A stretch of DNA of 64,000 nucleotides, taken from the NCBI RefSeq assembly GCF_008831285.2, contig NC_045148.1, positions 12,984,802 to 13,048,801 of the forward strand, written 5' to 3'. The position numbers and the translations under genes were made by a program. This DNA comes from Nymphaea colorata. Lineage: Eukaryota; Streptophyta; Magnoliopsida; Nymphaeales; Nymphaeaceae. The notes under the pieces were generated by a model that had not been told where the DNA came from, did no database searches, and saw nothing but the letters and a program-made list of their open reading frames with translations. This document shows positions 1 to 10,512 of this stretch, one piece after another (the first letter of the stretch is position 1; each line of letters opens with the position of its first letter).

Positions 1-22
1 GGGTCTGGTCCTGCCTTGCATC
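1..22 (-). repeat. End of an LTR-like segment, cut by the window edge
   Basis: These 22 bases match the right-hand ends of the LTR-like segments at 1402-1845 and 3282-3725, finishing in CTTGCATC. They show that the tandem array continues to the left of the window. Confidence 0.6.
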
Positions 23-88
23 TGGTAATCAGCTCATAACTTGGGTCGCTGCCTATGAAGCAACGTAAGTAGGTTTCCAGGCTTTTGT

Positions 89-285
89 TTACAATTTCTT
101 ACTTGCCATCCAATTAGGGGCTAAGCCATGCTCATGTGCAATTTCGTTCCATGTAGCTGGAAGTATATCACTTACGATGGAGCGAGGCAGACCGTGAAGT
201 CGTCCCACTGTATCCTGAAATGCGCGCACATACTCCCTGACTGCTCGTTTCATGCCTGGCCAGAAGAAGGTGGCTCTCAAATGGT
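89..285 (-). pseudogene. Gypsy integrase fragment, unit 1
   Basis: On the minus strand this reads as the zinc-binding/early core part of a Ty3/gypsy integrase (FFWPGMKRAVREYVR). It jumps directly to the later core motif GRLHGLPRSIVSD and then to a PATW-type C-terminal segment, so most of the integrase core and the catalytic spacing are deleted. The other side of the fragment is joined to telomere-like repeats. It cannot encode a working integrase. The same deleted form occurs at 1912-2108 and 3792-4103. Confidence 0.75.
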
Positions 286-390
286 GAACCCTAAACCCTA
301 TACCCTAAACCCTAAACCCTAACCCCTAAACCCTAAGCCAACCCCTAAACCCTAAGCCAACCCCTAAACCCTGAACCCTAAACCCTTGGG
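286..390 (+). repeat. Interstitial telomere-like repeat (CCCTAAA)n, unit 1
   Basis: About 100 bp of CCCTAAA repeats with variants such as CCCTATA and CCCTAAGCCAA. The orientation is C-rich on the plus strand. The block starts exactly where gypsy integrase homology stops (after CAAATGGTG) and ends at CCCTTGGGCGATTTGGG. Confidence 0.9.
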
Positions 391-1386
391 CGATTTGGGT
401 TTGAATCGGGCCCCTGGCCCAAGTCAGTTTGAACCGGTCTCAAAAGTGACTGGCTCGAACTGTCGAGCCGCTTGATTTCTCTCGAGGCAAGGTTGGGTTT
501 CCCTGTTTCCACCTAAGGCTGAATGGGGAAATTAGCGGCAGGGGGAGGGGCACCCACCGCACCCCCACCCGTAATGATGTTGGGTGAACGGCGGAGGGCG
601 ACTCTCCCTCTATCCACGATCTGTGGCGGGAGGCAGATGGAGGCACCACTAGATTTTTTTCTCCAGTTCCACAACTGCTGACGAGATTGCTGGTGACGTT
701 CCTTGCACTACCATCGATTGGGGATGGAAATGATGATGCCCTCTGCGCTTCCCCTTGCCCACCCAACGTGGTGGGAAGATCCGTCGACATTCCTTTCTGA
801 GCAGAGTACCAGCGTCTGCCGATCGGTGGGCAGGGATGAGTCTGTGGCTATCGTTCCTGCGTAACGATGGGAGGAAGACGCCCTAGAGGGATGCAGAGGA
901 ACTCCGGTGAGGAGTGTCGACATCGGGTGAGGTTTGACGGCTAGCGACGGAGCTCCGACAGGACTCCCATCAGGCGCGGCTCCTTTTTCCCCCAAACTCT
1001 CAACGCTTCTCCGTGACTGCTCACCTTTGTCTGCTCCCTCTGCGCAAATGTTGGGAGTACAGTTCGCAGCAAGAAACGCCTGCAAATTTTATGTTTACTC
1101 TATGCATGCTGCAAAAACGAACAAAGCATTCCTCTGATCTCGTCAATGTTTCTGGTTACTCTAGCAAGATCCTGCCTCATATGGGTGATTTCAGAGTCAT
1201 GCTATGCCACAGTTTGTTGTAAAATTTCTTCATTATCTTCTTCCGTTTGCACTATTTCTGTTTGATTTTTCTCACTTACATTTGATGCAAACTGTAACTT
1301 TTTTTCTTGTAGCAGCAGCAAGTTTGCCTTTTTTTTCCTCAGCTGCTTTTGTAGCCATGGCACGATAGGGCAGGGCCGAAACCTCG
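391..1386 (-). other. GC-rich body and gag-like leader of unit 1
   Basis: This part has no recognised protein. Two overlapping minus-strand reading frames (440-790 and 708-1085) are open and recur in unit 2, but they are low-complexity and unlike known families, so coding is not supported. Next to the primer-binding site a minus-strand ATG at 1358 opens MATKAAEEKK, resembling the start of a retroelement gag leader. Its frame closes within about 30 codons. Confidence 0.45.
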
Positions 1387-1388
1387 AT

Positions 1389-1398
1389 CTGATACCAA
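1389..1398 (-). other. Primer-binding site, tRNA-iMet type, unit 1
   Basis: The minus strand reads TGGTATCAGA, matching the 3' end complement of plant initiator Met tRNA. It lies 3 bases inside the LTR-like end TTGCATCA, the expected place for minus-strand priming of an LTR retroelement. Confidence 0.75.
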
Positions 1399-1401
1399 TT
1401 T

Positions 1402-1845
1402 TGATGCAAGACAACCTTGCAGAACACACAAAACTATAGAAAACAGAAACTAAAACTCATACGCTAGAGGACAATGAAGAAAAAGACAACATAAAACAAA
1501 AGTAACCTTTTAACTTCATTCAACATCAAGTGTCTCAAAATAGAATCGTCGCCCCCTTACGTAGGCGAGAGTAGCAACGGGTCGGGTCCTGTACAAGTGC
1601 CCGAACCCAAACAGACCCACATAGATATCTCATGAACCCGAACCCAAACAGACCCACATAGATATCTCATGAACATACATACAAAATGAATCACAAAATA
1701 ACATATATAAATCAAAATTACAAGTCATCCCTTGGTCCGCCTTGCGTATCTACGCAGAGGCACCTCCTCTCGTGATGCCCAAAGGTGGAACTTGTGGTGA
1801 GGAACTGGACCCAAGAGAGTGACGGGTCTGGTCCTGCCTTGCATC
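1402..1845 (-). repeat. LTR-like segment between units 1 and 2
   Basis: A 444 bp segment bounded on the plus strand by TGATGCAAG and CTTGCATC, which are inverted copies of each other. The primer-binding site flanks it on the lower-coordinate side and the integrase fragment of unit 2 on the other. Only about two mismatches to the copy at 3282-3725 are visible, implying very recent duplication. It contains a 37 bp direct duplication around 1604-1675 (ACCCACATAGATATCTCATG motif). Confidence 0.65.
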
Positions 1846-2108
1846 TGGTAATCAGCTCATAACTTGGGTCGCTGCCTATGAAGCAACGTAAGTAGGTTTC
1901 CAGGCTTTTGTTTACAATTTCTTACTTGCCATTCAATTAGGGGCTAAGCCATGCCCATGTGCAATTTCGTTCCATGTAGCTGGAAGTATATCACTTACAA
2001 TGGAGCGAGGCAGACCGTGAAGTCGTCCCACTGTATCCTGAAATGCGCGCACATACTCCCTGACTGCTCGTTTCATGCCTGGCCAGAAGAAGGTGGCTCT
2101 CAAATGGT
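1846..2108 (-). pseudogene. Gypsy integrase fragment, unit 2
   Basis: Near-identical copy of the integrase fragment in unit 1, with the same internal deletion and the same break into telomere-like repeats after CAAATGGTG. One substitution removes the long open frame present in the other two copies. Confidence 0.7.
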
Positions 2109-2268
2109 GAACCCTAAACCCTATACCCTAAACCCTAAACCCTAACCCCTAAACCCTAAACCAACCCCTAAACCCTAAGCCAACCCCTAAACCCTATGCC
2201 CTAAACCCTAAACCCTAAACCCTGAACCCTAAACCCTGAACCATAAACCCTAAACCCTAAACCCTTGG
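2109..2268 (+). repeat. Interstitial telomere-like repeat (CCCTAAA)n, unit 2
   Basis: About 160 bp of CCCTAAA-type repeats, roughly 55 bp longer than the block in unit 1. Expansion or contraction of this block explains most of the difference between the two unit lengths. Confidence 0.9.
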
Positions 2269-3266
2269 GCGATTTGGGTTTGAATCGGGCCCCTGGCCCA
2301 AGTCAGTTTGAACCGGTCTCAAAAGTGACTGGCTCGAACTGTCGGGCCGCTTGATTTCTCTCGAGGCAAGGTTGGGTTTCCCTGTTTCCACCTAAGGCTG
2401 AAAGGGGAAATTAGCGGCAGGGGGAGGGGCACCCACCGCACCCCCACCCGTAATGATGTTGGGTGAACAGCGGAGGGCGACTCTCCCTCTATCCACGATC
2501 TGTGGCGGGAGGCAGATGGAGGCACCACTAGATTTTTTTCTCCAATTCCACAACTGCTGACGAGATTGCTTGTGACGTTCCTTGCACTACCATCGACCGG
2601 GGATGGAAATGATGATGCCCTCTGCGCTTCCCCTTGCCCACCCAACGTGGTGGGAAGATCCGTCGACATTCCTTTCTGAGCAGAGTACCAGCGTCTGCCG
2701 ATCGGTGGGCAGGGATGAGTCTGTGGCTATCGTTCCTGCGTAACGATGGGAGGAAGACGCCCTAGAGGGATGCAGAGGAACTCCGGTGAGGAGTGTCGAC
2801 ATCGGGTGAGGTTTGACGGCTAGCGACGGAGCTCCGACAGGACTCCCATCAGGCGCGGCTCCTTTTTCCCCCAAACTCTCAACGCTTCTCCGTGACTGCT
2901 CACCTTTGTCTGCTCCCTCTGCGCAAATGTTGGGAGTACAGTTCGCAGCAAGAAACGCCTGCAAATTTTATGTTTACTCTATGCATGCTGCAAAAACGAA
3001 CAAAGCATTCCTCTGATCTCGTCAATGTTTCTGGTTACTCTAGCAAGATCCTGCCTCATATGGGTGATTTCAGAGTCATGCTATGCCACAGTTTGTTGTA
3101 AAATTTCTTCATTATCTTCTTCCGTTTGCACTATTTCTGTTTGATTTTTCTCACTTACATTTGATGCAAACTGTAACTTTTTTTCTTGTAGCAGCAGCAA
3201 GTTTGCCTTTTTTTTTCCTCAGCTGCTTTTGTAGCCATGGCACGATAGGGCAGGGCCGAAACCTCG
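2269..3266 (-). other. GC-rich body and gag-like leader of unit 2
   Basis: Near-identical copy of 391-1386 with no recognised protein. One extra T in the T-run near 3215 shifts the short leader frame relative to unit 1. Confidence 0.45.
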
Positions 3267-3268
3267 AT

Positions 3269-3278
3269 CTGATACCAA
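3269..3278 (-). other. Primer-binding site, tRNA-iMet type, unit 2
   Basis: The minus strand reads TGGTATCAGA three bases inside the LTR-like end, as in unit 1. Confidence 0.75.
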
Positions 3279-3281
3279 TTT

Positions 3282-3725
3282 TGATGCAAGACAACCTTGC
3301 AGAACACACAAAACTATAGAAAACAGAAACTAAAACTCATACGCTAGAGGACAATGAAGAAAAAGACAACATAAAACAAAAGTAACCTTTTAACTTCATT
3401 CAACATCAAGTGTCTCAAAATAGAATCGTCGCCCCTTTACGTAGGCGAGAGTAGCAACGGGTCGGGTCCTGTACAAGTGCCCGAACCCAAACAGACCCAC
3501 ATAGATATCTCATGAACCCGAACCCAAACAGACCCACATAGATATCTCATGAACATACATACAAAATGAATCACAAAATAACATATATAAATCAAAATTA
3601 CAAGTCATCCCTTGGTCCGCCTTGCGTATCTACGCAGAGGCACCTCCTCTCGTGATGCCCAAAGGTGGAACTTGTGGTGAGGAACTAGACCCAAGAGAGT
3701 GACGGGTCTGGTCCTGCCTTGCATC
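3282..3725 (-). repeat. LTR-like segment bordering the gypsy element
   Basis: Second full copy of the 444 bp LTR-like segment (TGATGCAAG to CTTGCATC). On the minus strand it follows the 3' end of the gypsy element, so it occupies the position of that element's 3' LTR. It is unlike the sequence at the element's 5' end near 7.4 kb, so the junction is a mosaic. Confidence 0.65.
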
Positions 3726-3791
3726 TGGTAATCAGCTCATAACTTGGGTCGCTGCCTATGAAGCAACGTAAGTAGGTTTCCAAGCTTTTGT

Positions 3792-4103
3792 TTACAATTT
3801 CTTACTTGCCATCCAATTAGGGGCTAAGCCATGCTCATGTGCAATTTCGTTCCATGTAGCTGGAAGTATATCACTTACGATGGAGCGAGGCAGACCGTGA
3901 AGTCGTCCCACTGTATCCTGAAATGTGCGCACATACTCCCTGACTGCTCGTTTCATGCCTGGCCAGAAGAAGGTGGCTCTCAAATGGTGATATGCACCCT
4001 CTGTCCCGCCATGACCCGAGGTTTTTTCATGATGGAAATGTTCCAAGAGAAGCTGTGGGAGATCAAAATTCGAGGGAATGAAAATCCTCCCTCTATAGCT
4101 CAA
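3792..4103 (-). pseudogene. Truncated gypsy integrase
   Basis: Begins with a divergent SYRGRIFIPSN segment, then the zinc-binding HHEKTSGHGGTEGAYHH stretch and FFWPGMKRAVREYVR. It then jumps to GRLHGLPRSIVSD and a PATW C-terminal segment. The central core with the first catalytic Asp is missing. This is the parent form of the fragments in the two short units, because it carries the same deletion without the telomere-repeat break. Confidence 0.8.
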
Positions 4104-4420
4104 GTATGGCTCCTTCCACTCGTAGCCATAGCATTGTATGGGGCTATTTTGTAGCCGAGTTCTGATTCGCTTTAGTAACTCGCTCTGTTGGTGGGCTTCC
4201 TTTATTTTATGTCATAGAAAGAGTTGTACTTGAGAGATGGTCATGAAGAGGTGGTCGTGCAATGCATTAACATGTCATAGTATTAGCATGTGATAGTCCA
4301 TCTGTTGCCATATTTTCTCTCCCCTTCCTGAACTGGACTTCAAAATCAAATCCCATCAGCTTAAAGAACCATTTCTGCAATGTAGGAGACAAGACTTATT
4401 GTTTGAGACAATATTACAGG

Positions 4421-4654
4421 TTATGGTGGTCTGTCACCACCAGGAAGTGTCTGCCCAGCAAGGTGGTACTTCCATTTCAGCACAGCCAAAACAACTGCTA
4501 TGAGCTCCCTTTCATAGGCAAACTTATTTCGAATTGTAGGACCGAACGCTTTACTGAAGAATGCCACTGTATGTTGTTCCTGACTGAGGACTGCACCGAC
4601 TCCTTGCTCTGATGCATCTGATTCCATTACGAACATGAGCTTGAACTTAGGCAT
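4421..4654 (-). pseudogene. Gypsy RNase H fragment
   Basis: The minus strand shows the family motif ESDASEQGVGAVLSQEQ followed by FFSKAFGP and AYERELIAVVLAVLKWK, the RNase H part of Ty3/gypsy Pol. It is separated from the reverse transcriptase by stops and frame changes around 4660-4910. Confidence 0.8.
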
Positions 4655-4908
4655 TCAGAGAACGGGTGCTGTAGTGATCGCCTGCTTTAGGGTGTTGAAG
4701 GCGTTTTCAGCGGCCTGCTCCCATACAAATTGGTTTCCTTTGGTAAGCCCGATGAGGGGTGCGGCCATGATCCCAAATCATTGCACAAATCTGCGATAGT
4801 ATCCTGCTAGACCTCGAAAGGATATGAGCTCCTTCACCGACCTTGGCAGACTCCAGTTGTGAACTGCCTTCACCTTCTCCTCCTCCATGTTGACTCGTCC
4901 CTGGTTGA

Positions 4909-5513
4909 TCACGTGTCCGAGGTATATGATTTGTGGCGCTCAAAATGAGCACTTGGATAACGTGGCATGGAGCTGATGTTCCTGTAGTTTTGCCAACACA
5001 ATCCGTAGGTGTTGGGAGTGCCTCTCCTCTGTTGCGCTATAGACAAGGATATCGGGAAGAAAAATAACACAAATCTACGAAGATAGGGTTTGAAGATGTC
5101 GTTCATTAGTGATTGAAATGTAGATGACACGTTGATGAGGCCAAATGGCATCACCCGGAATTCCTAATGCTCGTCATGCATTTGGAAGGCCGTTTTAGGA
5201 ACATCTTCTGCAGCTACATGGATTTGATGGTAACTACGCATTGATCTAGCTTGGAGAAATGGGTGGCACCATGGAGTTCATCAAGCAACTCCTCAATAGT
5301 GGGAATCAGGTACCTGTCTTCCACTATCAAGGCATTGAACTCTCTGTAGTCCATGCAAAAGCGCCAACTCCCATCCCTTTTCTTCACCAACAATGCGGGA
5401 GATGCAAAGGGGCTTTTACTTGGTTGAATCGCTCCTTGTTCCAACATCTCTTGCACCTGCTTCTCTAATTCCTCACATTGGTACAGGCTGTAGCGGTAGG
5501 GGCGTTGCTTCAC
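4909..5513 (-). pseudogene. Gypsy reverse transcriptase, broken
   Basis: Two minus-strand frames carry the palm domain. The frame from 5513 has KSPFASPALLVKKRDGSWRF, MDYREFNAL and FSKLD. The frame from 5154 has [20 protein letters not shown] and [10 protein letters not shown]. The catalytic F/YVDD-type box is damaged: it reads FFPDILVY across a frame change, with Pro in place of the first Asp. The protein cannot be active. Confidence 0.8.
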
Positions 5514-6029
5514 CGCTGCTGCTGCAGACTATAACTCGATCCTATGGTTGCATGATCATGGGGGTGATAGTCCTTTTGGGCTGTCGAACAAATGATGGAA
5601 CTCTGCTACAATTTTCTACAGAGCTCGATAGAAAATCTGCAGAGCTTCTTGATAGAAAACTCCAGCTACTGCTGGCTTGCTCACGTCTCCCCATGGTTCT
5701 ATTGACGATAGTAGGACGAATGACGCAGCCCTTCACATCATCATCTTGGCTGACGTAATTTCTTATGTGGTCTTCTTGTGAGGTGGTGCTTCTAGCATGA
5801 AACGCTCGTTCCCCTGTGGGCTGAAGTGCATTTTCATTCCCATGAAATCCCAAATGACGTCTCCCAAGCCCCTCAGCCATTGGATCCTGAGGACCAAGTG
5901 GGCTCCTGCCATGGCCAGCGTATATAGTTCTACCAGGAATTGTCGCCCTTTTATCTCCAATGCCTCCCGCTCGCATTTGCCGTGGCATTTGAGGACGCTT
6001 CCATCTCCCACTACCACATCAAACGATGG

Positions 6030-6470
6030 CTAATTATTGATCTTGCACCCCAGGGATTTTGTTGATTTCTCACAAATGAAGTTGTGAGTGGACCCTATGT
6101 CCACCAGAATACTCACTCGTCTCCCTCTCAAGCACCCTTTGACCATCATCAGCTGGGGCACTTCATCCCCTGCTAATGCATGTAGCGAGATCTCCAAAGG
6201 TATCTCGCTTGTTCCTTTGACCTCATGTCTCGCTAGCTCGTGTGTTTCTATGTTGTCCTCTGGAGCTTCTTCCTCTTCTTCCACCAAATACATGTGGAAT
6301 TTGCGACACGCGTGACCAAGAGACCAGGGTTGGTCACAATGGAAGCAGACACCTCTGTACCTATGATCCTTGATCTGCTTTGGTGTCAAACGTTGAATTA
6401 TTTGTTTCGATAGAGGATCACCCCTGTTGATGGCTGGTTTCGAGTTGGCATCCTCTGCACGTGTTGCCAC
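6030..6470 (-). pseudogene. Gypsy zinc knuckle and aspartic protease
   Basis: A cysteine/histidine knuckle of gypsy type (CFHCDQPWSLGHAC) is followed about 85 residues later by [14 protein letters not shown], the retropepsin active-site region. The usual DSG/DTG is DIG here. The order gag knuckle then protease matches Ty3/gypsy polyproteins. Confidence 0.75.
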
Positions 6471-6493
6471 CCCTGGCTATGGGTGTCCTTACT

Positions 6494-7363
6494 CTATCCC
6501 TTGCCTGAAATGGCCAGACGTCTGCTCTTCTTCTCCACAATCCTCGCTAGTTTGAAACACTCTATTAGGCTGCGTGGTTTCACGGCCTGAACTTCAATCT
6601 GTATCTCTTCCCTGAGTTGTCCGATGAAGGCCCCAATGAGGCCGGCAACAAGCCAACCCCTTACCATATTGCTGAGCTCCTCAAATCTTTCCTGGTAGTC
6701 GACGACTGATCCCTTCTGTCTGATTTTGGAGAGTTTGGCATTATAGTCAAGATAGGAGGAAGGGCCAAACTGTGCCTTCATGGTTTCCACTAATCCTTCC
6801 TAGTTGGGCTTCCCTTGCTGCGACAGCAATCAACGATACCATCGAATCACTGGTCCCTTGAAATGCACTACCACGTGACTCACCTTCTACGCATCAGTCG
6901 TTCCTTGACATTCGAAGAATTGCTCTAATTTGAATATCCAGCTCAAGGAGTCTTCTTCTGCGAATTTGGGAAAATCCATTTTCGTCGACCTCTAGCTGTC
7001 TGGTCCATTGAATTCCCCCATCTCCCTTCCACCTGCAGACACCGACGAGTTTGGTGTCCCATTTCCCAGAGAGTTGGAGGGTTCTCCACTGATCCCTGTT
7101 GAACGATCACCTAATGGATCTCCATTCTCTGTTCTCATCATGCTAGGGGAGTTAGAGAACCTACCTTGTTGAAGGATCTCCTTCATCATGGTCGCCAACG
7201 ATTGCTGATCTACCATGAAGGTCTGCATTCTTTTGTCTGCCATATGATTATGTCGTTCGACCGTCTGCAATCGGCGGTTCATGGCATTGACTGCTTCCTC
7301 CATCCATGTGTGAAGAGCTTCCACTGTAGCCATGATTTCGTGCGAGGATACCCTGTCACCCAT
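6494..7363 (-). pseudogene. Gypsy gag, broken
   Basis: Two minus-strand frames. The first (7363-6992) is a coiled-coil-like N-terminus, MGDRVSSHEIMATVEAL. The second (6790-6494) contains the retrotransposon gag stretch VVDYQERFEELSNMV and IGAFIGQLREEIQ. Frames are interrupted between 6992 and 6790. Confidence 0.75.
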
Positions 7364-7671
7364 TTGGCTTTGATACAGTTGTTAGCTCTCGGCTAACAAG
7401 AGGAAACACTCGGCTACTTAAGAGCACAAAACTCTTAACCAGCCACAAGACTCAAGCGACCCAACTGCTAGAAAGCGCAACCTTCGGTGATTATCCGTCA
7501 TGTGTTTTAGGTTAATCTCCCTTCGGCTTATATACAGCTCAATTGGGTTGGTTTTATTACATACTAAGTCTATGACAGACCCGCTAGATCCAATTCTAAA
7601 CCCCTTAACTCAGAACTCCTTGACTGCTAGTGTATACCAGGATGACGACTTACACATAAACATACATTTTT

Positions 7672-8374
7672 CTAAATACAAGAAGATTATTCACATCCGG
7701 TCGATTTATTTGATTGCTTTAGTGTCCAGTTATGAAGGTAATAAATGATGTGTGAGTAATGGTTCTATTGAAGGATGCAACTGACCCAAATGTCAACTAT
7801 GTACCATTAAAGAAGAAAAAGTGTCTCTTGCTGTTGATTTTTCTTTCATATAAGAAGCTACGAAGAACAAAAGGTTTGAGAGTCCTTGGTGTCATGATAA
7901 ACCTGAAGTTTAACATGAAAATTGACTTTAATGCCAAAACTTAGTTTGCCAATCATCTGGTAGTTAGAGAAGGTCAGTTTGATGAGCATTTACCATGGGG
8001 TTTCCTTTTCATGATGCACCTCACCAATATGATAAGAAACAATAGGTGAAATTGATGAGGTAAATGATCTCATAGTCGCTCTAGAGATCTACATGATTCA
8101 TCTGAAATCCCAATAAAAATATCATGTTCTTCCAACACTTTTCAGTATAGAAATATTGTTGCTGCCAGGAACTCATTGAATCTACTTTTTCCTTTCTTAG
8201 TTTTGTTAATATCCTTTTTGTAGTATTTAAAGATTGGCATGTTTACTGTTTCTTGTGCACTTGAGATTGGTTATTCTGGTTTGGAGTGCTTACTAAATTC
8301 TCAGATCTATATGACTTCAAGTATTGTGAAATGATCTGCAAGCAAACTTTTTAATTTCAGCATTTGTCTTTCAG
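7672..8374. other. No gene recognised
   Basis: AT-rich sequence between the gypsy 5' end and the first recognised exon of the next gene. A 61-codon plus-strand frame at 7759 has no family resemblance and no supporting splice phase. Earlier exons of the downstream gene may lie here or may have been lost. Confidence 0.4.
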
Positions 8375-10512
8375 GGCACAATTTGCAGGCCTGCTTTGTA
8401 ATGGTGGAAATTTTGTGGATCCTCGAGGAAAACTACTCACTCGCTTCTTTGATCTGCTAGGTGAACGTTAAGTTTTTCTGAAGTTATAGTCTTAGTGTTG
8501 TTTAACCGTTAGATATAAAAACTTGCTAATCACAAATATGTTTATTAATTATTTGTAAGGTTTGTATACAACATTTATATTCCGAAAGCTAGACCTAGAT
8601 CTTGTTCCTCCAATTTGCATTCCAGTTTTGCAAGATGCAAGCCATATGCAGATGGAATCCTCTGATCATGGTGTTGGTTTGTTTCTTCAGTTAAGAAACC
8701 CAACTCAAGGTATGCTTCCTTTATTGATAGGTAAATCTACAAAAATAAAATCAAGCTAGTATCTGGCACTAGATGTGAGCCACAAGAAATTTTACATGTG
8801 GGCAGTGAAACATGTTAGAAAGAGGAAATATTTTCAAAGACTTTGTCTTTTCTCACTCTCTTTTTTGGGGCTATTTAGTGCTCAGGAGCCATGTAAGGAT
8901 TTAATTTCTCCATAGAACACTATGGACCTTGAGAAATGACATATTTGTTTATCTTTTCCATCGTCCAGATAACCCTCAATCAAAGGGTCGATAAACTGAA
9001 GGTCACTATTTTCTAATAGAATAAAGCAAATTGAATCGATAATCCTTGTACTTGAGTATAACTGGGTTTGTTGAATGGGGGAAAAAACCTAAATTATAGG
9101 CCTTAGGGTGTAGGTGCAATATGGGTCCTAACTTGCTTTCCTTTGGTAAACGTATGGTGAAAATTGACTGCATGTCCTTATTGTTGCAACTGTAGCTTCA
9201 TTTACATATTGGCAAGGGAGAGCTATTTTTTACCTTGATAATTATGCAAGCGGACATTAACATTGATAATTATGCACGCGGACATTGGAGGTCCTTTGTT
9301 ACTTGTCTCCTAAATGATCCAATTCAGTATTTGACTGCATTTAGATTCATGTTACCTAGTCTGATGTCCAAGCAGAGTGTTTGTGGAAAATTGTGATGTT
9401 CTAGATAAGTTGTAGGTAATATAGCGAACAATATCCTTGACATGCTACTGGGTTGACCTAGGACTTCATTTTTCAGAGAGGAAGCCTCTTGATGGAAATG
9501 TGAGGATTGTTGTCTTTAATTTTTCAAGATGGTTGTGAAAAAGTTATTCCACTTTTTCCTAGGTTAATGACGAGAATCATTTAAGCGATGTTTCTCTTGA
9601 CAACTTTGATGTTCCATTTTGATATGATAATGTACCCATGGACCAATTCTTTTCTGCCGGGTTGTCCAAATAAAATACATTAATGGCTAGTTTTGAGAGG
9701 ACTAAGGAGACCCTAAAGTAAGACTAATCAAATCCCTTCTCTTTGAAAACCAAAGTCAAGTCAATTTTCTTGTTCTTTATCTCTTTAGACTAAAAAAGAA
9801 TAATCTAAATGTTCTCCCAATAATGGAGTCACTGTTTGATCTTGAAATGCAAATATTGTAGAATGATAACATGAATAAACTAGTTCATGTACCCTGATCC
9901 CAAGCAGATGTATTCTGCTGAAAGGCAGTGAGAGGGAGATGAAGACTAGTAGGTCTCATCTTGAAGTTGCCAAAAAAGCGGTGAAAATCCTCAACATTCT
10001 CATATTGGGAACCACTTATGTACTCTTATTAATTGTTGTTATATACTATTCTGTGGATCTGATGTTTAGGTTTCATCCTTCTGACACTTCCAGCTAGATG
10101 GTTGGTCTTGCAATGATGGTGCTCATGTTGTAGTGTCATTAACGTTCCTTCATGCGTTATGTAGACTTTACCCATTGTTTTTGTTTCTACTGCAGTTCAT
10201 CACAGTTCCAGATTGCCGCAGTATAGGGATGACAGTAGTAGCTCTTACCCTCTCAAAGAGGTAAAGAATGGGTTTTTGAATGTCACGTTTAGTCCCCCTT
10301 ACAAATAAAAAATTGGTTGCATAAAAGAATTCAAACACTTTCAACTTTTTTTCTTAAATCACCTTTCCCCATTTGACATGCAAGCCACATGGTTTGTGAT
10401 TGAAATGATGTTCTATTTGGTTTAGGGAGGAAGACAAACAAGCGGTTGGAGACATCAGTCTGCCATTGAGGAAGATAAAAGCGGACAGTCATGGTTGCAA
10501 ATGGTGGAGTAA
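8375..10512 (+). CDS. 3' exons of an unidentified multi-exon gene
   Basis: Four plus-strand exons join with consistent phase: 8375-8460, 8560-8709, 10196-10260 and 10426-10512 (stop TAA 10510-10512). Each is bordered by good AG and GT sites (TTTCAG, TTTGTAAG, CTGCAG and GGTTTAG acceptors; GTGAAC, GTATGC and GTAAAG donors). The joined product is about 129 residues. It contains GNFVDPRGKLLTRFFDLLG, DLVPPICIPVLQD, VGLFLQLRNPTQ and a polar Ser-rich tail ending SWLQMVE. The start and upstream exons were not found. I do not recognise the family. The composition looks like the C-terminus of a soluble, possibly helical-repeat, protein. The maintained frame across four exons supports a real gene or a young remnant truncated on its 5' side by the retroelement array. 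Confidence 0.55.

Larger units (their letters stand above)
1..3725 (-). repeat. Tandem array of ~1.85 kb retroelement-derived units
   Basis: The sequence starting at 1 recurs at 1824 and again at 3704, so two nearly complete units lie head to tail with offsets of 1823 and 1880 bp. Read on the minus strand, each unit is an LTR-like segment, a Met-tRNA primer-binding site, a short gag-like leader, a GC-rich body, telomere-like repeats, then an integrase fragment. The units differ by few substitutions by eye. Most of the length difference is in the telomere-like block. The third repeat start (3704) runs into the longer gypsy element instead of the telomere block. Arrays with shared LTRs of this kind are known to arise by unequal recombination between LTR elements; that origin is inferred here. 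Confidence 0.85.
3726..7671 (-). mobile_element. Decayed Ty3/gypsy retroelement
   Basis: Minus-strand order is gag (7363-6494), CCHC-type knuckle and aspartic protease (6470-6030), reverse transcriptase (5513-4909), RNase H (4654-4421) and a truncated integrase (4103-3792), the classical Ty3/gypsy order. Frames are broken in several places. A primer-binding-like site lies at 7367-7378. It is followed by an LTR-like stretch from about 7381 that contains a minus-strand TATATAAG box near 7530; its outer end near 7671 is a guess. The element feeds into the tandem array at 1-3725. Confidence 0.8.

Noticed and set aside
286-390. Possible chromosome end
   Set aside because: The repeat block is short and degenerate, and retroelement sequence lies on both sides, so it is interstitial.
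440-1085. Two minus-strand frames repeated in both array units
   Set aside because: They recur only because the units are near-identical copies. No family resemblance, and the frames overlap each other.
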